From Flavobacteriaceae bacterium (GTDB taxonomy: Bacteria > Bacteroidota > Bacteroidia > Flavobacteriales > Weeksellaceae): a DNA stretch of 28,018 bases. The stretch lies in assembly GCA_031289875.1 (NCBI GenBank), contig JAITOO010000221.1, positions 1 to 28,018 of the forward strand, written 5' to 3'. The notes beneath the pieces are model-generated. The model worked only from the letters and a program-made list of their open reading frames with translations. It was not told where the DNA came from and ran no database searches. Below, one piece after another: positions 9,085 to 13,721 of the stretch. Each line of letters opens with the position of its first letter. The stretch's first letter is position 1. Made by a program: the position numbers and the translations under genes.

Positions 9085-9141
9085 AAGTGAATTATTTTCT
9101 ATTATATATTTTTGTTATTAGCAAATGATTGAGTAAAAATT

Positions 9142-9498
9142 TTAGTTTTCTATTTTCAGGGATTTCAAGAAATCTTCAAAAGAGATTTTATTTTTCAGCA
9201 TAATAGTTACTTTTTTTTTGCCTTTGGCTGTCAGTTCAAAAATCATTTGACGTTTGTCTTCCACGCCTAATTTCCTGTAAATTAATTGTTTCTCTTCTAC
9301 GGAATTGATGATTCTGGAAATTCTGGAATGAGAAAGCCCGATATATTCGCAGATTTCGCCCGCTGTTTTGGGCTGTTCATCTTTCAAACAACAGAGAACC
9401 AACGCTTCATTGATAGTTATTTCGTTGTTTTCCAGAAATTTCTTTTCAAACAAATATAACGATTTGTAAATTTCTTTTATTTCGCAAATAGATTCCAT
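9142..9498 (-). CDS. Small MarR-family regulator adjacent to the sulfur-transfer gene
   Basis: A compact 118-residue winged-helix protein. The helix-turn-helix is AGEICEYIGLSHSRISRII (about 46-64) and the wing RKLGVEDKRQMIFELTAKG ends with the family D-x-R and LTxxG pattern. It has four cysteines for its size (Cys5, Cys36, Cys37, Cys50), two adjacent in helix LVLCCLKDE and one at the start of the DNA-binding motif. That would suit a thiol-based switch, which is inference only. The 57-bp gap to the four-domain persulfide reductase and the shared upstream sequence suggest it controls that gene. The ATG at 9496-9498 lies 19 bp from a perfect minus-7 box. A SarZ/OhrR-like role is possible but unproven. 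Confidence 0.87.
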   Translation of the reverse strand: MESICEIKEIYKSLYLFEKKFLENNEITINEALVLCCLKDEQPKTAGEICEYIGLSHSRISRIINSVEEKQLIYRKLGVEDKRQMIFELTAKGKKKVTIMLKNKISFEDFLKSLKIEN

Positions 9499-9517
9499 TA
9501 GAAATATTTTCTATTGG

Positions 9518-9548
9518 CAAATATATGAATTTTTCATTTAGCAACAAA
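9518..9548 (-). promoter_or_regulatory. Promoter of the second marR gene
   Basis: On the minus strand TATATTTG (9518-9525) is separated by 19 bp from TTTG (9545-9548), an exact match to the Bacteroidota vegetative promoter. The box overlaps ATTGGCAAAT, a near-palindrome that could be an operator. Transcription should start about 9512-9515, leaving a leader of about 15 nt. Confidence 0.75.
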
Positions 9549-9624
9549 CTATGGGAAAACTTATGATGATTTTATTCCTGCAGAAAAGCACATTTTCTAA
9601 GGCGCAGAAATTTTTATTGATTTG

Positions 9625-9655
9625 TTTGCCGGTGTTGTTAAATTCATTATATTTG
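9625..9655 (+). promoter_or_regulatory. Promoter of the lipoprotein pair
   Basis: TTTG (9625-9628), 19-bp spacer, then TATATTTG (9648-9655). Both boxes match the Bacteroidota consensus. The predicted start near 9660 leaves a leader of about 40 nt that is A-rich just before the ATG at 9703. Confidence 0.75.
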
Positions 9656-9702
9656 TGCCTAAAATTTTAGGCAGGCATCTGCAACTCAAATTTACTAAAA
9701 TT

Positions 9703-10191
9703 ATGAAAAAACACATACTGTTTATACTTCTGATTACCTTGTTTTTATCCGGATGTATTTCAAGAAAAAGTACGATTGATTCAGGAGGGGGACCACTATT
9801 CAAAATCAAAATAGAAAATTTATTTATTGTAATAGACATGCCTGACGACATAAGTTATGCTACGAAATTAGCCGTAAATCTGAAAGAACAATTCAACAAC
9901 CAAAATATAAAATGTGACTACTTAATAAAAGGTAAACTTGACCTGAATCCGGGTGAAGTGGTAGCCAAATCAGGTGCATCACATATCTTGACAATTAACT
10001 TGTTTAGCCAATTTTATGATGACTACCATCATAAGACTGTAACGCGTTTATCTTTGAAAATATATGATATTCATGATAATACGCCATATAGCGCTTATCT
10101 CGTGCAAGATCTGAGACCGATAAGAAATGCAAACCAAGCGAAAGACGATGCAAAGCTAATAGTTGAAGATATTATCAAGAAAAACAATTAA
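9703..10191 (+). CDS. Hypothetical lipoprotein (first of a tandem pair)
   Basis: A 162-residue protein of unrecognised family. It begins with a clear lipoprotein signal, MKKHILFILLITLFLSGC, so it is exported and lipid-anchored at Cys18. I start it at the ATG at 9703 because the signal begins there and the promoter lies at 9625-9655. The longer frame from 9622 would begin upstream of the promoter boxes. The mature part alternates strands and helices: strand LFIVIDMPDD, helix TKLAVNLKEQFNNQ, strand ASHILTINLFSQFYD, strand TRLSLKIYDI and a final charged helix AKLIVEDIIKKNN. The same order is found in the next gene, 15 bp downstream, so the two are probably diverged paralogues in one operon. The region is more AT-rich than the core genes to its right. 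Confidence 0.8.
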   Translation: MKKHILFILLITLFLSGCISRKSTIDSGGGPLFKIKIENLFIVIDMPDDISYATKLAVNLKEQFNNQNIKCDYLIKGKLDLNPGEVVAKSGASHILTINLFSQFYDDYHHKTVTRLSLKIYDIHDNTPYSAYLVQDLRPIRNANQAKDDAKLIVEDIIKKNN

Positions 10192-10206
10192 AAGAATAAC
10201 TGTAAC

Positions 10207-10752
10207 ATGAAAAACATCATTTTTTTCGTCCTCCCTATTTTGTTATTACTATCATCATGCCGAATGCCATACGCAAGCAATAAAATAGCAGCGTATGACA
10301 AACAAATTGAAAGTGAATTAACCATTTATATAGCCTATGATGTAGGCTATGGTGGTGTACGCTCAAAAGAGAGGGTTGAGTTTTTCGAAGAGGTGAAAAA
10401 AGATATTATTGAAAGGTTTTCCGAAAAAGGAGTTAAAGCCGATGTGACTATTTTAAAACTTGGCTTCGACTACATTATGTCTCTAAACATAGAAGATATA
10501 AAGACAAATAATCCTAATGGACTTACTTTATTCCTTCACGAAACGGCTAATTACACTTATTCAGGAGGAATGGAGGGACACAGTACGGTTGAAGTAACCC
10601 TTACCGACCATCTGTTGGATAAAGATGTATGGAAAACCAATATGGAATGGGTAGAATACAGAATAAATAGATTGAGAGGCATAAGAAAATCTGCGAGTAT
10701 ATACACGAATGCATTAATACGCATATTAGAAAAAGATGGATTACTGAAATAA
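10207..10752 (+). CDS. Hypothetical lipoprotein (second of a tandem pair)
   Basis: A 181-residue protein with no family I recognise. The signal peptide MKNIIFFVLPILLLLSSC ends in a lipobox cysteine (Cys18). The mature part has a strand (ELTIYIAYDVGYG), a long amphipathic helix (EEVKKDIIERFSEKGVKAD), a strand (FDYIMSLNIEDIK), a strand/loop segment (TVEVTLTDHLLDKDVWKTN) and a closing helix (SIYTNALIRILEKDG). This matches the order of elements in the preceding gene although identity is low. The 15-bp gap implies co-transcription. No terminator is obvious after its stop. The next gene, on the opposite strand, ends 121 bp away. Confidence 0.8.
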   Translation: MKNIIFFVLPILLLLSSCRMPYASNKIAAYDKQIESELTIYIAYDVGYGGVRSKERVEFFEEVKKDIIERFSEKGVKADVTILKLGFDYIMSLNIEDIKTNNPNGLTLFLHETANYTYSGGMEGHSTVEVTLTDHLLDKDVWKTNMEWVEYRINRLRGIRKSASIYTNALIRILEKDGLLK

Positions 10753-10873
10753 ATAAGAGCTTCTATAAATTTACCGCTATGTATGAGTTGTTTATGGACA
10801 AGCCCTAAGCTATAAAAAAAACATTTTGATTTCAATGAAATTTTTTATCTGTTTTTATCGGCAATAATTTATT

Positions 10874-11818
10874 TTACTTGTTCTCTGATTTTGCCTTTTT
10901 GAGAGCGATATTGAGTTCGTAACCGATGAGAGTGAAAGTTACAGACAAGTTAATCCAAATCATAATGATGATTACCGACCCAATTGAGCCGTACAACACG
11001 TTGTAACGCGTGAAGTTAGCCATAAAATATCCAAAAAAATACGTCGTAATGGAAAAAAGAAAGGTCGTTAGCAGTGCGCCCAACATTACTCCCCGAAAAC
11101 TTAACCGTGCGGTTCTGCCGAAATAGTAGAGAAAACAAAGTCCGATAAAGAAAATGACGAACGATAACACAAAATTGAATGTGTTGATAATCAGGCGGAA
11201 ACTGTCTGTATCAAAAGAAAAGGAATCTTGGAAAAAACGAAAAATAATTTCCGTTACATAGACCAAAATCAGGGCAACAAAAAGAAAAACCGAAAAAAAC
11301 AGCACAATGAAAATGTCCAGAAAAATAGCCCTAATCCCCTTGTGTTCAATAGGTTCGTGGTTATTTACCGATTTGAACCCTTTAATCAAAAAATTAACTC
11401 CTTTCGCCGACGAATAGAGGAACATCAGTGTAGAAATGATGAACAGAAAAGTGTTAGAACTGTTTATGTGATGGTTTACCAGTACAATCCGGTCGTCCAT
11501 ATAACTGTGTACCTGTTCAAAAATATTGGGCGGAAGAAGTTTCACCAACAGAAAATCATAGATAAGTTGTTGTAATTCTTTATAATAGGGCAAATAACTG
11601 ATGAAAGTCAAAAAGAAAATCAAAAACGGGAAAATACTCACAAAAATATACCACGAAGCCGTCGCCGCCCGCACCCCCAACGCACCTTTGGCAAGTCCCT
11701 GAACATAGATTTCCAGAATTTTGTACAAGGAAATATGATTGAGAATGGGAATTTTAACGCTTTCCAACCTCGATTTGAGCATTTGCAGGAATTTGATATT
11801 TTTCAGTTTGCCAATCAT
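10874..11818 (-). CDS. YihY/virulence factor BrkB family inner-membrane protein
   Basis: A polytopic membrane protein of the YihY (UPF0761) family, once misnamed RNase BN; its biochemical role is not established. It has 314 residues with about six hydrophobic helices. The family signature near the N-terminus (RAATASWYIFVSIFPFLIFFLTF) and the typical last segment (YNVLYGSIGSVIIIMIWINLSVTFTLIGYELN, given in part: YGSIGSVIIIMIW then LIGYELN) are both present. The ATG at 11816-11818 is used. A second Met 12 codons in (MLKSRLES) is equally possible, because the first dozen residues read like the tail of the decayed sorting domain that runs into this frame from upstream. A perfect minus-7 box (TACCTTTG, 11833-11840) lies just ahead. 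Confidence 0.9.
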   Translation of the reverse strand: MIGKLKNIKFLQMLKSRLESVKIPILNHISLYKILEIYVQGLAKGALGVRAATASWYIFVSIFPFLIFFLTFISYLPYYKELQQLIYDFLLVKLLPPNIFEQVHSYMDDRIVLVNHHINSSNTFLFIISTLMFLYSSAKGVNFLIKGFKSVNNHEPIEHKGIRAIFLDIFIVLFFSVFLFVALILVYVTEIIFRFFQDSFSFDTDSFRLIINTFNFVLSFVIFFIGLCFLYYFGRTARLSFRGVMLGALLTTFLFSITTYFFGYFMANFTRYNVLYGSIGSVIIIMIWINLSVTFTLIGYELNIALKKAKSENK

Positions 11819-11832
11819 AAGAAATCCGGTTT

Positions 11833-11840
11833 CAAAGGTA
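11833..11840 (-). promoter_or_regulatory. Possible minus-7 box for the yihY gene
   Basis: The minus strand reads TACCTTTG, a full match to TAnnTTTG, 14 bp before the upstream ATG. No good TTTG/GTTG box lies 19 bp further up, so this is weaker than the other promoters. The short distance to the first ATG would slightly favour the second in-frame ATG (11780-11782) as the real start. Confidence 0.4.
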
Positions 11841-11872
11841 TAAATTTTTCCGACAAGTAAATTAATAATGCC

Positions 11873-12064
11873 TCATTCTTGATTGAGTTGATTGTTTAAA
11901 ACTTCTGCGGTTTTTATCAGTCTGCCGTTCTGGTCGAAGATTTCTGCTTTTAGCATAGGCTCTTTGGAGGTGAAATGCAAAATGTCTTTTACAGAATTGG
12001 GATACAAGCCGATTTTTGCATTAACGGAAAGTTCCTCCGTACTCAGATTATCAGAAACTGATTT
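11873..12064 (-). pseudogene. Disconnected T9SS type A C-terminal sorting domain
   Basis: The minus-strand frame from 12064 to a TGA at 11873-11875 translates to a recognisable T9SS sorting domain. It contains the linker SVSDNLSTEELSVNAK, then IGLYPNSVKDILHF (canonical YPNPv.d.l), then AEIFDQNGRLIKTAEV (canonical veIyd.nGrlvkt), and ends NNQLNQE. It has no start codon of its own. It lies directly downstream of the repeat protein that ends at 12051, but in a different frame. The two frames meet at a run of five A residues (GTAAAAATC on the minus strand, 12060-12068). The domain therefore belongs to that protein and has been cut off by an indel or a sequence error. After the TGA the same frame stays open and still resembles the end of such a domain (LLVGKIYTFETGFL). 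Confidence 0.8.
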
Positions 12065-13343
12065 TTACTACCCATGCATCATAGTAATAATCTCCATGAT
12101 TGCCTGAAACATCGCCGTCATTGGATTTCGTAGAGCCTGCAACAATATAACCTCCGTCGGAAGTTTGCTGTATGGAAGAAGCAGAATCCTCACTACTGCC
12201 TCCCAAACATTTTTGCCAGAGTAAATTCCCCGAAGCGTCCAATTTTACTATCCAGCCATCGGTGTTTCTATGATTGCCTAAAACATCGCCATCGTTGGAG
12301 TGCGTATAACCTGCAACAATATAGCCTCCGTCGGAAGTCTGCTGTATGGAAGAAGCATCATCTCTACTACTTCCGCCCAAACATTTCTGCCAATCTATCT
12401 CTCCCGAAGGGTTTAATTTTACTACCCAACCATCTTTCCCGCCATGATTTCCTGAAACATCGCCATCGTTGGAGTACGTAGAGCCTGCAACAATATAGCC
12501 TCCATCGGAAGTTTGGCATATGGAAGCATAATCTTCATAGCTTCCGCCCAAACATTTTTGCCAGAGCAAATTTCCCGAAGCGTCCAATTTTACTACCCAG
12601 CCGTCGCCGCCTCCATGATTTCCTGAAACATCGCCATCGTTGGATTCTGTGTGTCCTGCAACAATGTAGCCTCCGTCGGAAGTTTGCTGTATGGAAGAAA
12701 CAGAATCTTCACCGCTTCCGCCCAAACATTTTTGCCAGAGTAAATTTCCCGAAGCATCCAACCTCACTACCCAGCCATCGCTGTTTCCATGATTACCTGA
12801 AACATTGCCGTCATTGGATTTTGTAGAGCCTGCAACAATATAGCCTCCGTCGGAAGTTTGCTGTATCTCATAAAAACCATCCAAATCACTGCCGCCCAAA
12901 CACTTTTTCCAGAGTAAATTTCCCGAAGCGTCCAATTTTACTACCCAGCCATCTCCGCCGTTTCCATGATTTCCTGAAACATCGCCATCGTTGGAGAGCG
13001 TATAGCCTGCTACAATATAGCCTCCATCAGAAGTTTGGAGTATGGAAGAAACACTATCGTAAGAACTGCCGCCCAAACATTTCTGCCAATCTATCTCTCC
13101 CGAAGGGTTTAATTTTACTACCCAGCCATCGCTGTTTCCATGATTTCCTGAAACATTGCCATCGTTGGAGTACGTAGAGCCTGCAACAATGTAGCCTCCG
13201 TCGGAAGTTTGCTGTATGGAAGAAGCATAATCATTACCACTTCCGCCCAAACATTTTTGCCACTCAATTGCCGGCGCTTGTGTCTGCGCCGCAGCTATTC
13301 CCGCAAGGGAAAATGCAATTAAAGAAAACAGGATATTTTTCAT
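12051..13343 (-). CDS. Exported seven-repeat protein, probable beta-propeller; T9SS tail lost
   Basis: A 430-residue secreted protein. Residues 1-20 are a signal peptide (MKNILFSLIAFSLAGIAAAQ). From Trp28 to the end there are seven tandem units of 55-59 residues. Each contains the consensus W-Q-K-C-L-G-G-S, QTSDGGYIVAG, SNDGDVSGNHG and DGWVVKLDASGNLL. Seven units of this size with a DGGY-IVAG strand pair suggest a seven-bladed propeller (inference). The units are very similar at both protein and DNA level, implying recent duplication or gene conversion. The protein stops abruptly at VVKISF, inside the last unit. A T9SS sorting domain follows immediately in another frame, so as written the product would lose its outer-membrane translocation signal. 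The ligand or role is unknown. Confidence 0.85.
   Translation of the reverse strand: MKNILFSLIAFSLAGIAAAQTQAPAIEWQKCLGGSGNDYASSIQQTSDGGYIVAGSTYSNDGNVSGNHGNSDGWVVKLNPSGEIDWQKCLGGSSYDSVSSILQTSDGGYIVAGYTLSNDGDVSGNHGNGGDGWVVKLDASGNLLWKKCLGGSDLDGFYEIQQTSDGGYIVAGSTKSNDGNVSGNHGNSDGWVVRLDASGNLLWQKCLGGSGEDSVSSIQQTSDGGYIVAGHTESNDGDVSGNHGGGDGWVVKLDASGNLLWQKCLGGSYEDYASICQTSDGGYIVAGSTYSNDGDVSGNHGGKDGWVVKLNPSGEIDWQKCLGGSSRDDASSIQQTSDGGYIVAGYTHSNDGDVLGNHRNTDGWIVKLDASGNLLWQKCLGGSSEDSASSIQQTSDGGYIVAGSTKSNDGDVSGNHGDYYYDAWVVKISF
12054..13262 (-). repeat. Seven tandem coding repeats of about 174 bp
   Basis: Residues 28-430 of the exported protein divide into units of 58, 59, 58, 58, 57, 58 and 55 residues, all in frame. 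On the plus strand the recurring landmarks are CCGCCCAAACATTT and CCTCCGTCGGAAGTTTG. Two linker types occur: LDASGNLL after units 2, 3, 4 and 6, and LNPSGEID after units 1 and 5. Confidence 0.9.
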
Positions 13344-13368
13344 AATTTTAAACTTTGTATAATTTTTT

Positions 13369-13399
13369 CAAAAGTACATTTATTTTTTAATAATTCAAC
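13369..13399 (-). promoter_or_regulatory. Promoter of the repeat-protein gene
   Basis: On the minus strand TACTTTTG (13369-13376) is preceded by GTTG (13396-13399) with a 19-bp spacer. The leader to the ATG at 13343 would be about 20 nt. Confidence 0.7.
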
Positions 13400-13647
13400 T
13401 TTTTTTATGCTTTTGCCGAAATTGTAGAAAATAATTATGAAACCTATCAGCTCATAGCAATAACCAAAACTCTGTCATAAATTTTAAACCCAATTTTATT
13501 TATCTTAACAAATTTCACCAAATATGATATTTATCAATTTTCACGACAAATTTTCACGTTCAAATTAAATCAAAATTTGGAAAGGAAAAATAATAAAATC
13601 CACATATTACATTGACACAGTGATATTTAAAATAATTGATATATTTT

Positions 13648-13678
13648 TTTGCAATTCTTTATAAAATTAGTAGATTTG
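13648..13678 (+). promoter_or_regulatory. Promoter of sucAB
   Basis: TTTG (13648-13651), a 19-bp spacer, then TAGATTTG (13671-13678). Both elements match consensus exactly. The predicted start near 13683 leaves a leader of about 40 nt ending in an A-rich stretch before the ATG at 13722. Confidence 0.78.
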
Positions 13679-13721
13679 AGGCAAAACATAAGAGAATTTT
13701 TATCTAAATAAAAAATAACAA

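Larger units (their letters stand above)
13344..13721. other. Divergent intergenic region upstream of sucA and the repeat protein
   Basis: About 378 bp of very AT-rich DNA with no credible gene. It contains the divergent promoters for the repeat protein (13369-13399, minus) and sucA (13648-13678, plus). Between them are direct repeats of AATTTTCACG at 13536-13545 and 13549-13558, with a related AAATTTCACC at 13510-13519. Spacings are 13 and 26 bp. Confidence 0.65.

Noticed and set aside
9597..9851. 84-residue minus-strand open frame near the lipoprotein start
   Set aside because: It overlaps the lipoprotein signal peptide and the promoter on the plus strand and has no signature of its own.
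10753..10873. Terminator between the converging lipoprotein and yihY genes
   Set aside because: Only a 3-bp stem (AGC...GCT near 10808) is visible and no T-run follows on either strand in the right place.
12051..12070. Programmed ribosomal frameshifting to join the repeat protein to its sorting domain
   Set aside because: A plus-one shift at the A5 run would still meet the TGA at 11873, and no known shift-stimulating arrangement is visible. Decay, slippage or a sequence error is simpler.
11892..12107. 71-residue plus-strand open frame between yihY and the repeat protein
   Set aside because: The opposite strand reads as a recognisable T9SS sorting domain, and the plus-strand product has no signature.
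12054..13262. Regularly spaced repeats considered as a possible CRISPR array or non-coding satellite
   Set aside because: The unit is about 174 bp, keeps an open frame throughout and encodes conserved protein repeats after a signal peptide; there are no short identical repeats with unique spacers.
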